Notes: generated by a model from the sequence alone, not told the origin. A DNA stretch of 64,000 bases from an uncultured bacterium (GCA_905215145.1 CAJMOW010000002.1:1-64000); one strand, 5' to 3'. Numbered from the stretch's first letter, positions 18,365 to 27,852 are shown. A program made the numbers and translations.

Positions 18365-19078
18365 ATGGCAGAAGAAATTAAAACAACTTCAACTAGAGGA
18401 AGAAAACCTAGACCAAAGGTTGAAGAAACAGTTATGGAGCAAAGTGATATGACTCAAATGATGGCTAAAATGCAAGAGCAAATTTTAGCATTGCAAAAGC
18501 AATTAGCTGAGTCTACTGAAAAAGTAGAAAAAACAGATAAAGAAAAATCTGATTTACAACAATTAGTTGAAGCACTAAAGTCTGATGGAAATACAGAAAC
18601 TAAGAATTTACCAAAGAAAGTAAAAGTTATTAGTTTAGTTCCAAATATTTATAATCTTACTACTCAAGAAGATGGGAAAGGGAAGGCTTTTACTTTTAAA
18701 GAATTTGGTCAGATGATTACAATGAAAACTTCTGAATTGGAAGAAATTCTTTCTATTCAATCATATCGTAATCAAGCAGAACAAGGTTATTTCTATATTC
18801 TCGATAAAGATATTGTAGAAGACCAAGACCTTACAGAAGCATATGAACATATTAGTAATAAAGAAGCTATTGAACATGTTATGAATCTTGATAGTGATGA
18901 ATGTGTTGATATTTTCTGTGGATTGAATAAAGATATGCAAGAATCTTTAGCAGCTCAAATAGCTGAAAATATGGCTAATGGTGCAAGATTAGATAGAAAT
19001 AGAATTGCTGATATTTTTATGAGAACAGATATTGATATTGAAAAAATTGCAGAACAATTTAGCAAAATTCACAAATAA
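18365..19078 (+). CDS. coiled-coil virion or assembly protein
   Basis: 237 aa. Basic N terminus (RGRKPRPK), a long heptad-like coiled coil (about 25-75), then a mixed domain with a helical acidic end. It sits between capsid and connector genes. It may be an internal head protein or head-completion factor; no family recognised. Confidence 0.55.
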   Translation: MAEEIKTTSTRGRKPRPKVEETVMEQSDMTQMMAKMQEQILALQKQLAESTEKVEKTDKEKSDLQQLVEALKSDGNTETKNLPKKVKVISLVPNIYNLTTQEDGKGKAFTFKEFGQMITMKTSELEEILSIQSYRNQAEQGYFYILDKDIVEDQDLTEAYEHISNKEAIEHVMNLDSDECVDIFCGLNKDMQESLAAQIAENMANGARLDRNRIADIFMRTDIDIEKIAEQFSKIHK

Positions 19079-19084
19079 ATAGTA

Positions 19085-19115
19085 ATGGGAGTTTACTAAC
19101 TCCCATGAGTACATA
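19085..19115 (+). repeat. hairpin-GTACATA element 4
   Basis: Perfect nine-base stem ATGGGAGTT/AACTCCCAT (19085-19106, loop TACT), then GAGTACATA (GTACATA 19109-19115) and AAAGGAGG before ATG 19130. Confidence 0.75.
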
Positions 19116-19129
19116 AAGGAGGTGGCAAG

Positions 19130-19609
19130 ATGCGTGTGACATTTAAAGATGTGTTAAATAGGGCATATACCACATTATTCACTGATTATAAATTAGACAA
19201 CCTAATTAAGATGGATGAGCAAGCATTTTACACTTTCTTAGGCGGTTTTTTGGTTAATGCTACAGACCTTTTTTCTGGAACGTTGACCGATTTATCATAC
19301 CATTCAGAAGTAATAAAAGATGAAAATGGCAATGATAATATTGAATATGTATTTGATGCTGATTTATCAAGCAAAGAAGTATATATTCTTTGCCTTGGTG
19401 TAGCATTAGGTTGGTATAAGAAAGCATTAGATGATGTAACTCAATTTAAGTTGCATTTGTCAAGTAAAAATTTTAAAAACTTCTCAGAACAAGCCAACAT
19501 TTCTAAACGATTAGAAAGACTTGGAGCAATGGAAGAAGAACTTTCAGAAGCTATTACTGCATATCAACTTAACAATTTTGATAAATTACCATTCTTTGGA
19601 GGTGCTTAA
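19130..19609 (+). CDS. putative head-tail adaptor
   Basis: 159 aa, helical with a conserved-looking C-terminal helix pair (RLERLGAMEEELSEA). The size and position two genes after the capsid gene fit the adaptor (gp6/gp15-like) that docks on the portal. Its stop shares a base with the next start. Assigned by position. Confidence 0.55.
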   Translation: MRVTFKDVLNRAYTTLFTDYKLDNLIKMDEQAFYTFLGGFLVNATDLFSGTLTDLSYHSEVIKDENGNDNIEYVFDADLSSKEVYILCLGVALGWYKKALDDVTQFKLHLSSKNFKNFSEQANISKRLERLGAMEEELSEAITAYQLNNFDKLPFFGGA

Positions 19610-20889
19610 TGTTTAATTTTAATGTAAAAAATTATTTAGACAAAATAGTGCAGACTCCAAAAGAATATTATCAAGGTCTTGTTCAAGCTACAATAAATGA
19701 CCAATGGATAAACACAACACAATTATTTACAATTAAAGAACAATCAGCTTTGCCATTTGTAGACGAATATACAGAATATGAAGCATGGGTTGATGTTATT
19801 TCAGATAACTTAATTAACACTTCAAAAGTATATTCAGACTTTGTTAGGGTTGTGTTTCAAGATATTGACCATAAACAGAATTATAAAGGTCAGTATTATA
19901 AAATGGTTTTAGATGGTGAGCATGAAGAATATTATATATGCTATGACCGTATGGGGACACTTGACCAAGTAGCTGATTTTAGTTGTGTTCGATGCAATAA
20001 TGTGTTGACTTGGATTGATGAATATGGTAAAATAGTTGAGATGCCTTGTTATTTGGGAACAGATATTAGTTCTACAAACAACTTAATAAACAAAGATGGT
20101 ACTGTGCCTAATACAAGATTGATTATTCTTGTGCAAGCTAATGATTACACTATGTCCATTGTTAAGAATCAAAGATTTATGTTCCAACATTCGACCGCAT
20201 TTAAGGTGGAAGAAGTAAACAATTATATGCGTGAAGAAGGTACGGATGGTCAAGTTACTTGTGTTAAAATTTATGTAGATTATAGTGCTTTGTTACCAAG
20301 TGATAATAAAGAGTTGAACATATGTGATTATTACAAGGTTGATTACACATTAAAGATTGACCAAGACAATATTGAACAGACACAAGGATTCAAGGGTAAA
20401 TTGACAGCAACAGTTAAGAATGGAACAGATGTTATAAATGTGCCTTTAAAGTGGTCTACAAGCGATTCTGACGTTGTTGAAATTGATGAGCAAGGGAATT
20501 ATCAAGTTATAGGAGAAATAGGCTCTATGGGGCAAATAACGTGTTCTATGGCTGATAATGAAAGCATATATGGCACGATAACAATTAAAATTGTAGATGA
20601 CTATTTACCAGAAAAGAAAATTATTATCAACCCTAATAATATCACAGAATTGAATCAAGGTCAAGTAATTGATTTTGATTGTGGTGTGTATATTGAAGGA
20701 GAGAAACAAGACGATATTGTAACTTGTGTATCAAGTGGAGCAGATGTATATTCTTATACATTAGCAGAAACACTTGATGGATATAAACTTACTGTGAGAC
20801 AAGAATCTGATAATGATTTGGTTTTAACTTTTAGTGCTGACGGTTGTGATGATGTTGTAATGACAATCGAATTATTAGGATTATTGTAG
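19609..20889 (+). CDS. head-tail connector with Ig-like domains
   Basis: 426 aa. The N-terminal half (1-240) is a virion-protein-like beta domain with cysteine-containing segments. The C-terminal half contains two BIG2/Ig-like domains (PLKWSTSDSDVVEID and a second from about 345 on). Ig-like domains on phage proteins are usually exposed and help adhesion to carbohydrates. By order it may be a head closure or stopper protein with surface extensions. Confidence 0.55.
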   Translation: MFNFNVKNYLDKIVQTPKEYYQGLVQATINDQWINTTQLFTIKEQSALPFVDEYTEYEAWVDVISDNLINTSKVYSDFVRVVFQDIDHKQNYKGQYYKMVLDGEHEEYYICYDRMGTLDQVADFSCVRCNNVLTWIDEYGKIVEMPCYLGTDISSTNNLINKDGTVPNTRLIILVQANDYTMSIVKNQRFMFQHSTAFKVEEVNNYMREEGTDGQVTCVKIYVDYSALLPSDNKELNICDYYKVDYTLKIDQDNIEQTQGFKGKLTATVKNGTDVINVPLKWSTSDSDVVEIDEQGNYQVIGEIGSMGQITCSMADNESIYGTITIKIVDDYLPEKKIIINPNNITELNQGQVIDFDCGVYIEGEKQDDIVTCVSSGADVYSYTLAETLDGYKLTVRQESDNDLVLTFSADGCDDVVMTIELLGLL

Positions 20890-20899
20890 GAGGAAAATT

Positions 20900-21514
20900 A
20901 TGTTAGCGAATGAAAATAATTATATGGCTTTTAATAATTTTTCAGAGATGCCAGACTTCCCCTACAAAATAATTGAAGTGTTATTGACAGATACAAGTCA
21001 AGACGCAGAAGATTTTTGGAAATTGCTTAAATATACAGAAGTTAATGCACTAAAACAGAAAAATCTTACATTAAAAGAGAAAAAGGCAATGATATGGCAA
21101 GGAGAAAGCATTGAACAAAATTTTAATGTTTTCTTAAAACCTTTGATTGGGTCTGCTATGGATAGTGCCGAAGCCCAAACACAGTTAAGATTATATAGAT
21201 ATAATACAATTCCTACAACACAATTTGAAGCGATAGTATGTTTTGAGGCAGACTTTGTTACAAATGAAAAAACTTCATTAGTAAGAAGAAATAAAATCTT
21301 GTGCGAAAGAACAGATGTTATGGAAGCATTATTTCTATCTGTTATGAATGGAAGAGATATTGAAATTGGTAGTGGAGTTTTTCAATTCAATAGAGAATTG
21401 AGTAGGTCTTGTAATAGCCAACTAAATATTGGCAACTCTAAATCATTTTATGGTCGTAGTTTGATATTAGCATTACAATTTGTTGGTGCTGATAGTGGAG
21501 GTGGCTGTGGTTGA
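20900..21514 (+). CDS. putative tail terminator / connector protein
   Basis: 204 aa, mixed alpha/beta, ending in a glycine-rich tail (SGGGCG). Located where tail terminator genes lie, between connectors and tail tube. Its final codons carry the SD (GGAGGT) of the next gene. No motif proves the role. Confidence 0.5.
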   Translation: MLANENNYMAFNNFSEMPDFPYKIIEVLLTDTSQDAEDFWKLLKYTEVNALKQKNLTLKEKKAMIWQGESIEQNFNVFLKPLIGSAMDSAEAQTQLRLYRYNTIPTTQFEAIVCFEADFVTNEKTSLVRRNKILCERTDVMEALFLSVMNGRDIEIGSGVFQFNRELSRSCNSQLNIGNSKSFYGRSLILALQFVGADSGGGCG

Positions 21515-22304
21515 TTTAGAAACATTAGAATTGAATTATTTTGTAAATATGGAAAATGTACCATACGAATTAAAAGATGGTGGTTTGATTTATATTAAAC
21601 CTATTTTAGTGAAAGATTATTTACGATATTCATGGGCGAAAGAAATTTTAAGTATAGAGAAGAATGAAATAAATGACATTGAAATTATTCAAATGTCTTA
21701 TCTTGAATTTCTTATCAAAAAAGTATTCACAATGAATAAAGAATCAGAAGATAAGCTAAGATGGTTAATTAAATTGTGTATGGATGAAGATTATGTTGCG
21801 TTTGTAGATAATAATATATATATATGTGAACAAGATACAACAATTAAAGCAATTATCAGACCAAAAGAATTTGATGATATTTCAAAGATAATTCAATCGC
21901 AAAATGACCCAAATTATGATGACAGATATGTTTCACCCGAAGTTAAAGAGTTGATGCAAGATTATTATAAAACAAAATATAGTAATATCACTTCTCCAAC
22001 TTTAGAAAAGAAGAAAGCATTTGTATCAAGTAAGACAAGTAAAACATTTAAAGAATTGAATGAATTGCCTTATCGTGAATTTGAATTGATATATGATGCT
22101 TGCAAAGATAGTGAAATATATATAGGGCAGAAAATTATACAAGGGTCTTATAAGTATGATGTAAAAGAAGATATTAAACACCCATTATTTGAACCTAAGA
22201 AAGACCCATATGAAGAATTGTTTACAGATACTTCTACATTGGCAAGTAAAGGTATTAGTGGTGCTGAAAATCTAACTGCAATGAACTTACAAGGAGAACG
22301 ATAA
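21507..22304 (+). CDS. hypothetical structural protein
   Basis: About 265 aa from the likely GTG at 21507, which follows GGAGGT in the end of the upstream gene. A longer in-frame start at 21480 is possible but lacks an SD. Helical and acidic, with no motif recognised. It sits between connector and tail tube genes and may be a tail assembly factor. Confidence 0.5.
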   Translation: MVDLETLELNYFVNMENVPYELKDGGLIYIKPILVKDYLRYSWAKEILSIEKNEINDIEIIQMSYLEFLIKKVFTMNKESEDKLRWLIKLCMDEDYVAFVDNNIYICEQDTTIKAIIRPKEFDDISKIIQSQNDPNYDDRYVSPEVKELMQDYYKTKYSNITSPTLEKKKAFVSSKTSKTFKELNELPYREFELIYDACKDSEIYIGQKIIQGSYKYDVKEDIKHPLFEPKKDPYEELFTDTSTLASKGISGAENLTAMNLQGER

Positions 22305-22525
22305 TGTATAGAATTATGCTATTAAAAGAAGCAAAAGAGAATTATGGCTCTTTGTATGCTTTCAAAACACAAGTAGTAGATGGCGAAACAAAACCATTAG
22401 AATTTTCAACAGAATTAGAATTAGATAATTATGTTGAAGATTTATTAAATAACAAAGGTTATGCAAAATCTGATTTTATTATTGTAACAGTAAAAGATTA
22501 TGATGTAAGTACAGATATTGCTTGA
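22304..22525 (+). CDS. small hypothetical protein (73 aa)
   Basis: Starts on the stop of the preceding gene (TAATG), so coupled. Compact and acidic, no domain recognised. The following 88 bases hold a GATAGG/CCTATC hairpin and the SD (AGGAGG) of the intron-split gene. Confidence 0.55.
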   Translation: MYRIMLLKEAKENYGSLYAFKTQVVDGETKPLEFSTELELDNYVEDLLNNKGYAKSDFIIVTVKDYDVSTDIA

Positions 22526-22613
22526 CAGATATAAATAGAGAAACGCATGATAGGGTAAGCTCCTATCGCTCTAATAATAAAAATAACAATGTAAAAATAT
22601 AGGAGGATATAAT

Positions 22614-24083
22614 ATGTCTCAAAAATTTGTCATAGCTTCGGTTGGCACGGCACAAGCTTTCGACCAAACAAGTGGTGATTTAATTATGTCAAGTAAGACA
22701 TTAGTAGATAGTGGTATTAATTTTTCTGTGACGGCAGAAGAGATTCGTGGGGGTAACTGAATATTTCAACCGCCCCCCATATTCAGTAATGAGTATGGAG
22801 TGGTGTTATTATTAACATCCAAAATTCCTTTAATGGCTGGAAACTCGTAAAGACACATTAACTACAACGTAGGTATGAAATAAAACCAAGCGTGAATGTG
22901 ACGAAAGTAGAAAAAATAATGTGTATGACATATGGTTAAATCCTAAGTGTTTATAATCGACAATCAGCCCCTAAGACCCAAATAGGGTAAAGGTCAACGA
23001 CTAGAATGACGATTCGTACACTCAAATATCGTGAGTGGAAATGGGGAAGTTCCTATTTAATAGGAATGTGATATAGTCTAATCTCTATAGAAATATAGAG
23101 CAGTTCATAAGAGAACGGTATAAATTAACGAATTATACGAATAAAAATGTATGGGAAATAGTTTGCTTTCGATGTATCTACATGATTCTGCAATGGCTTT
23201 AACAATGAATGATAGCCTTTTCAGTCTTGAATATTTGTCATTACAGACTGGAAGTATTATCCAAGCAGGTGCAGATGTTCTTACACTAGAGCAAGTTACA
23301 ACTACTGTAGCAAACAAGATTACAGTAAAAGATACACCTCAAAAATTTGGTCAATTCGGAATTATTGGTTGGTATTCACTTGTTGGAGAAGATAATTGGA
23401 CTACAATTACTTTTGACCAAGATACCAAAACTGCAAATGTAGCTGACTTACCTCAAGGAACAACTGTTTGTGTTAAGTATACTAAGACAGATACAAGTGC
23501 TGAACAATTCACTGTAAGTTCTGCATTTATTCCTGCTCAAGTATATATGATACTTACACTACCTCTATTTAAGAGTGGCACAGACGCAAAGCAATTCTCT
23601 AATAGTTCCAAGGTTGGTGAAATTCAAGTAGAAATTCCTAACTTTATGTTTGACGGAGCAGTAGACCTTGCATTAACTTCCAGTGGTACAACAACTACAC
23701 CTTTAAGTGGTCATGCTCTTGCAACATTTACAGGTCTTGAAGGTTGTGATTCTAACGATGGCTACTATGCTAAGTTAAAGCAAGTTACCTATAATAAGGA
23801 TGAATTTGCTGATGTTAAGGCTATTGTTGTAGCCGATGCTAACGTAGAATTGAAGGCTACAGAAACACAAACTTTACAAGTATATGCTATTTATAGTGGC
23901 ATTAAAGCTCCAAAACTAATTGACAATTCAAAATTAACCTTCACCAGTAGCAATGATACTTATGCTTCTGTTGATGCAAAAGGTGTAGTTACTGCTAATG
24001 CAGAAGGTCATGCGGATATTGAAATCATGGTAAAAAATAAAAATACATTGATGACTGCCGCAGTCGTAGATGTTCAAGCATAA
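22614..24083 (+). CDS. tail tube-like virion protein, split by a group I intron
   Basis: Exon 1 is 22614-22754 (47 codons, ending EEIRGG). Exon 2 is 23154-24083 (309 codons, starting GNSLLSMYLHDS). Joining them gives a 356-aa protein with an uninterrupted RGG-GN motif; without splicing the frame stops six bases after exon 1. The C-terminal about 90 residues form a BIG2-type Ig domain (TFTSSNDTYASVDAKG). Position before tape-measure genes and the repeated-subunit look suggest the tail tube protein. SD AGGAGG precedes ATG 22614. Confidence 0.75.
22755..23153 (+). ncRNA. group I intron (399 nt), no internal ORF
   Basis: Exon 1 ends in T and the intron ends in G, the group I rule. Core elements are recognisable: TCAACGACTA (22993-23002) and GATATAGTCTA (23070-23080) form P7 with GACAATCAGC upstream, and CTCTATAGAAATATAGAG makes the P9 hairpin. 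Layout closely resembles the Staphylococcus phage Twort introns (IA type). A C-run in the intron (about 22772-22777) can pair with the G-run at the end of exon 1 as guide sequence, though I could not settle the exact P1. There is no homing nuclease inside; the nearest is at 24261. Confidence 0.88.
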
Positions 24084-24099
24084 AAATAACTAAGTTGAA

Positions 24100-24124
24100 A
24101 AGGAGGGTCTTTATGACTCTCCTT
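24100..24124 (+). terminator. hairpin after tail tube gene
   Basis: AAGGAGGGTC (24100-24109) pairs with GACTCTCCTT (24115-24124) with loop TTTAT. The trailing sequence AATTAAAAAG is not U-rich, so termination is uncertain; it resembles the other late-region hairpins but lacks GTACATA. A promoter follows 13 bases later. Confidence 0.5.
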
Positions 24125-24136
24125 AATTAAAAAGAC

Positions 24137-24165
24137 TTGACAAAAGTTAAAAGACGAAGTATAAT
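24137..24165 (+). promoter_or_regulatory. promoter of the second HNH gene
   Basis: TTGACA (24137-24142), 17-base spacer, TATAAT (24160-24165). It lies in the late gene run and should drive only the HNH gene at 24261. It is the one promoter in the window without TGN before the -10 box, which suits an inserted, foreign unit. A CCTTC/GAAGG hairpin overlaps the SD downstream. Confidence 0.85.
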
Positions 24166-24260
24166 ATATTTATAAGGTTGATGGATAATCAATAAAGTGC
24201 AATTAGTTAAATATATAAATTTGCTAATCCTACCTTCAAAAAAAGAAGGAGTTTATAAGT

Positions 24261-25385
24261 ATGTTATTAACAGAAGAAGTTGAAGTTCCGTATGGGTCTA
24301 AGACTCATACATATTATGAAGAATTAGGTTATTATTTTGAAAAAATAGAAACAAAAAAGCCTATTTTAAGAAATAGAAATGGCAAAATGGTAAGAGACTA
24401 TCAAAAACAAATAAAACACTTACCTGCCATTGTTAAGGTAAAAGATTTATCATATGGAAGCAGTGTAAAAGTAGAATGTAATTGTGACAGATGTGATAAA
24501 ATAATGACAATGTGTTATTGCACATATAAAAAAATTAATCATAATGGAAAAACGTATTGTCAAAGCTGTGCTAATTTATTATTTCATTCAGGGGAAAATA
24601 ACGCTAGATGGAATTTTAACAAAACAAAAGAAGAACGTGAATTACAAAGAAATTCAAGTGAGTATTTTATGTTTTGCAAGAATGTATTAAATAGAGATGC
24701 ATATACTTGTCAATGTTGTGGTTCTAAAAACAATATTCAAGTTCATCATCTCGATGGATATGACTGGTGCAAAGAAAAAAGAACAGAAGTTGAAAATGGG
24801 ATAACATTATGCGAAATTTGTCATAAAAATTTTCATATGATATACGGAAAAGGTAGAAATACTAAAGAACAATTTGAAGAATGGCTTAATAAAACAATAA
24901 ATGATTTATCTGTTAAAAATAGTAAATTATTTGTTTGTAAAATTGCTTATTGTGCTGAAACAAAAGAATTTATATATAATATACAAGACTATTGTAGAAA
25001 ACACAATTTAGACCCAAGCACAATATATAATTGTTGTAATCATAATAAAAGTTTATCCTATAAAGGGAAACATTACTTTTGGGTAGATGAATTAAACGAG
25101 TGTAATATAGAAGAAGATGCTATAAGATTAGCAAAAGAAATAGAAGATAGAAAAATTGAAACAATGTATCAACAAAGAAAAGATTCAGCAAAAGCAAGAA
25201 GTAAAGAAGTTGTTCAATTAACAAAAGATAATGATTTTGTGAAAAAATACGAATCATTATGTTCTGTAAAACAATATGGATATAGTGTTGGAGCTGTTTC
25301 AAATTGTTGCAATAAATTAAAAAATCATAAAACTCATAAAGGGTGTAGATGGGTTTTTGCAGAAGAATATTATAATGATATATAG
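24261..25385 (+). CDS. HNH homing-type endonuclease, paralogue of 5116
   Basis: 374 aa. Starts MLLTEEVEV, then a zinc pair (CNCDRCDK, YCQSC), HNH domain (CQCCGSKNNIQVHHLDGYDW, LCEICHKNFH) and two C-terminal DNA-binding-like repeats (IYNIQDYCRKH, SYKGKHYFW and a second ending THKGCRWVF). The gene at 5116 has the same order with one repeat fewer. It has its own promoter and lies 177 bases after the intron-split tube gene, so it may mobilise that intron from outside (collaborative homing); this is inference. Confidence 0.82.
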   Translation: MLLTEEVEVPYGSKTHTYYEELGYYFEKIETKKPILRNRNGKMVRDYQKQIKHLPAIVKVKDLSYGSSVKVECNCDRCDKIMTMCYCTYKKINHNGKTYCQSCANLLFHSGENNARWNFNKTKEERELQRNSSEYFMFCKNVLNRDAYTCQCCGSKNNIQVHHLDGYDWCKEKRTEVENGITLCEICHKNFHMIYGKGRNTKEQFEEWLNKTINDLSVKNSKLFVCKIAYCAETKEFIYNIQDYCRKHNLDPSTIYNCCNHNKSLSYKGKHYFWVDELNECNIEEDAIRLAKEIEDRKIETMYQQRKDSAKARSKEVVQLTKDNDFVKKYESLCSVKQYGYSVGAVSNCCNKLKNHKTHKGCRWVFAEEYYNDI

Positions 25386-25643
25386 AAAGGTGGCAAAGAA
25401 ACATTAGTTACATTTCCAAGTAACTGATAAAATGAAATGAAAAGATTATATGTAGTTTACAACGCTACATTAGGTATGCTTAAAGGAGGTGTATCTAGTG
25501 TTAATTTGTAAATATAGATTATATACAATCTCTAGTGCATCTCTTTTAGATATATAATATATCTATATAATGGGTGCGCAACATTATGTATGGTGTATTA
25601 ACAACTAATAAACTATATTTTATAATGTAAAGGAGATTATAAC
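25386..25643 (+). other. non-coding spacer with hairpins
   Basis: Contains AGTTAC/GTAACT (about 25406-25424), a 17-base perfect palindrome built from AGATATAT (about 25548-25564), and an SD-preceded 19-codon GTG reading frame (25498-25557) starting MLICKYRLY. The frame could be a leader peptide, but nothing else supports it. SD AAAGGAG precedes ATG 25644. Confidence 0.4.
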
Positions 25644-26318
25644 ATGGCAATGGATGGAAACGGATTAAGCGTAGCAGATGCAATGGCTTTAGCAAATGGA
25701 AGAGATGGTGACGGTCTATTCGGAGGCGGTACAAGTGGTGGTATTCTAGCTCTTATCATCATTTTCGTACTTTTGTTCGGTACAGGAAGTGGTTTTGGAT
25801 TCGGTGGTAATGGTGCAGTAGCAACTCAAGCAGATATTCAAAGAGGCTTTGATACACGAACAATCGTTTCTAAACTGGACGGAATTACTAACGGAATTTG
25901 TGATGCAAGTTATGCTAATGCTAATCTTATTAACAATGTAAGGTTTGATACTATGCAAGGCTTTAACAGTGTAAATCAAGGTATTGCTAATTTAGGTTAT
26001 GAACAACAAAATTGTTGCTGTACCACTAACCGCAATATCGACAGCTTAAAGTATGAAAATGCACAAAACACTTGTGCAATCGTAAATGCTATTCATGCTG
26101 ATGGTGAAGCAACAAGAGCTTTAATGCAAGCTAACACTGTTCAAGAACTTAGAGATAAGCTACAAGAACGTGATAACACAATTTCTAACTTTATGCAAAG
26201 TCAAGGGCTTTTAAACGCACTTGGCAGATACGTGACCAATCCTCCTTGTTATCAAGGTTACAATGGATATGGGTACGGATATGGTTGCGGATGTAACACT
26301 GGTGTAACCGTAGCATAA
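25644..26318 (+). CDS. glycine-rich single-TM protein with CCC motif
   Basis: 224 aa. A transmembrane segment (about 32-47) is flanked by glycine-rich runs. A central helical region has a CCC triplet (about 128-130), and the end is Gly/Tyr/Cys-rich (YGYGYGCGCN). Proteins of this shape recur in Clostridia phages, often near tail genes, with no known role. It could anchor a virion structure or bind the membrane. Confidence 0.6.
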   Translation: MAMDGNGLSVADAMALANGRDGDGLFGGGTSGGILALIIIFVLLFGTGSGFGFGGNGAVATQADIQRGFDTRTIVSKLDGITNGICDASYANANLINNVRFDTMQGFNSVNQGIANLGYEQQNCCCTTNRNIDSLKYENAQNTCAIVNAIHADGEATRALMQANTVQELRDKLQERDNTISNFMQSQGLLNALGRYVTNPPCYQGYNGYGYGYGCGCNTGVTVA

Positions 26319-26322
26319 TAAA

Positions 26323-26370
26323 CAGACACTCAATAAGGGTGTCTGAAACATGACACCCTTTAAAGAAGGG
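26323..26370 (+). promoter_or_regulatory. mutually exclusive hairpins before surface-protein gene
   Basis: Three overlapping hairpins: CAGACAC (26323-26329) with GTGTCTG (26339-26345), GGGTGTC (26337-26343) with GACACCC (26352-26358), and CCCTTT (26356-26361) with GAAGGG (26365-26370), the last covering the SD. Only non-adjacent ones can coexist, so it could switch access to the ribosome site. Confidence 0.45.
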
Positions 26371-26378
26371 AGAATATC

Positions 26379-26792
26379 ATGTTAGAAGTTGGAAACACAA
26401 GTACAACAGCTTTGACAGCTAATGCAAAAATTCCATTTACAACAGTGTTCTTTAACACTAACAACAGGACTTCTTTTGACTCTGCAAACAACGCATTAGT
26501 CATTAAGAGACGTGGAATTTATAAGGTTGGCGGTAGTTTTGTTTTTACAGCTACTGGTGCAGGAAATGTATCAATTTCTATGTATGTAAATGGGGCTTCT
26601 GAACCTACTGCTGTATCAACTTTTACTGCCGTAGCTGGTAGCACATATACTTTTACCATTCCATCAAAATATATTAAAGCAATCCCATCTGTAAGCGGAA
26701 GTACAATTCCTATTACTTTCGTAGTGAGTGCTGATGGTACTTTAAATAGTGCTAATGCTTATGTGTATTACAATGAAACTGTAAATGAGTAA
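26379..26792 (+). CDS. jelly-roll (C1q/TNF-like) surface protein
   Basis: 137 aa, beta-rich with alternating small and aromatic residues (RRGIYKVGGSFVFTATG, VSISMYVNG, YVYYNETVNE). This matches the trimeric C1q/TNF-like jelly rolls used on phage fibres and spore surfaces. No signal peptide. Likely virion decoration or receptor contact. Confidence 0.6.
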   Translation: MLEVGNTSTTALTANAKIPFTTVFFNTNNRTSFDSANNALVIKRRGIYKVGGSFVFTATGAGNVSISMYVNGASEPTAVSTFTAVAGSTYTFTIPSKYIKAIPSVSGSTIPITFVVSADGTLNSANAYVYYNETVNE

Positions 26793-26991
26793 TAATAGAC
26801 AATGGGAAGCTCTTGACGCTTTAAGTGTCATTAGCTTCCTTATTGGTTGGTTTAACTTCTTTGAGAATGTTGACCAATCGACTATGCAAGATGCTATACA
26901 AAATGCAGTAAGTGATATACATGAGCATTTGAAAGAGCAAGACAAAAAGATGGATGCTATAATAGAAATGTTAGGTGGTGAAAGTCAGTGA
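26785..26991 (+). CDS. small helical protein with hydrophobic segment
   Basis: 68 aa. A short hydrophobic stretch (about 13-26) and an amphipathic C-terminal helix (DIHEHLKEQDKKMDAI). Overlaps both neighbours, so coupled. Unknown function; the shape fits a membrane-associated or virion accessory protein. Confidence 0.55.
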   Translation: MSNNRQWEALDALSVISFLIGWFNFFENVDQSTMQDAIQNAVSDIHEHLKEQDKKMDAIIEMLGGESQ

Positions 26992-27443
26992 AAGATAGAG
27001 AAATAATCGAAAAATATATGAAGTCTTTGAAAGAAGAACTTTGTATGTATTCTGAAAATCTGTCTGAAAAGACTCTGCCTTATATTGATACTTTAAAGTG
27101 TCGATATAATAAATGGGAAAAGGACTTATGCAAACTTGACGGAACATGGGTCAAGAAAGAAAAGCATAAAGAGGACAGAGAACGGAAAGATATTGAAGAA
27201 ACCGAGATAGATGAAAAATTGTATGATGCTGTAGATGAATTTGCTGACTATAAGAAGTATAAAGATGAGTACAAGAAGACTGGAAGTAATGACAGTTTAA
27301 CTATGTCACATCAAGAACTTGGACACTTCTTAACTAACCTTAAAGATATGTTCAAGGAACTTAATGAGCACAGTAAAGACAATACAGAAGAACGTGCTAT
27401 GGTTAAAAGCACAATCAAAGAAATATATCAACTTTTTAGTTAG
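26988..27443 (+). CDS. hypothetical charged helical protein
   Basis: 151 aa, GTG start overlapping the previous stop; SD GGTGGTG upstream. Almost entirely charged helix, with no known motif. Part of a three-gene coupled set (26785-27766) of small helical proteins. Confidence 0.55.
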   Translation: MKDREIIEKYMKSLKEELCMYSENLSEKTLPYIDTLKCRYNKWEKDLCKLDGTWVKKEKHKEDRERKDIEETEIDEKLYDAVDEFADYKKYKDEYKKTGSNDSLTMSHQELGHFLTNLKDMFKELNEHSKDNTEERAMVKSTIKEIYQLFS

Positions 27444-27454
27444 TGAGGTGTAAT

Positions 27455-27766
27455 ATGGTAATAATACAAAACATTTCTCACGACATAAAAGAAAAGATAC
27501 ATGACGCTGATAAAGATATTCGTAAGGCTATTGACCTTAAACACGAATATCCAAGTTTAGCAAATGATTATTATGAGTTCTCAGTAGAACGGATGCAAGA
27601 AGCCATGGATTTACATTCAGAAGTGGTTAAAATCATTGACGAATATAAAAAAGAAAATGGCGAACCTCCTGCTACTATGAGTGCTCTTTGGGATTTTTCT
27701 CATAAAATAATCATGGAAGAAGCAGACGATGTTAAGATATTACAAGAGCATTACAAAAAGCTGTAA
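27455..27766 (+). CDS. four-helix-like small protein
   Basis: 103 aa from ATG 27455, which has the SD GAGGTG at good spacing; an in-frame GTG at 27443 is less likely. The sequence looks like a long helical bundle (KDIRKAIDLKHEYP, ANDYYEFSVERMQEAMDLHS) with ferritin-like spacing but without clear metal residues. Function unknown. Confidence 0.55.
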   Translation: MVIIQNISHDIKEKIHDADKDIRKAIDLKHEYPSLANDYYEFSVERMQEAMDLHSEVVKIIDEYKKENGEPPATMSALWDFSHKIIMEEADDVKILQEHYKKL

Positions 27767-27773
27767 TGCCAAC

Positions 27774-27832
27774 AAGGGGTAGTTTAGGCTATCCCTTTTA
27801 CATATATAAGGGGCGAGGTAACACTTGCCCCT
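27774..27832 (+). terminator. terminator hairpin plus second hairpin
   Basis: AAGGGGTAG (27774-27782) pairs with CTATCCCTT (27789-27797) and runs into TTTACATATA, a variant of the GTACATA motif. A second hairpin, AGGGGCGAG (27809-27817) with CTTGCCCCT (27824-27832), precedes the SD of the next gene. Confidence 0.6.
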
Positions 27833-27852
27833 ACTAAGGAGTGAAAATAAAT

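Noticed and set aside
25498..25557. 19-codon GTG ORF with SD
   Set aside because: Only the SD supports it; kept as a remark in the spacer entry.
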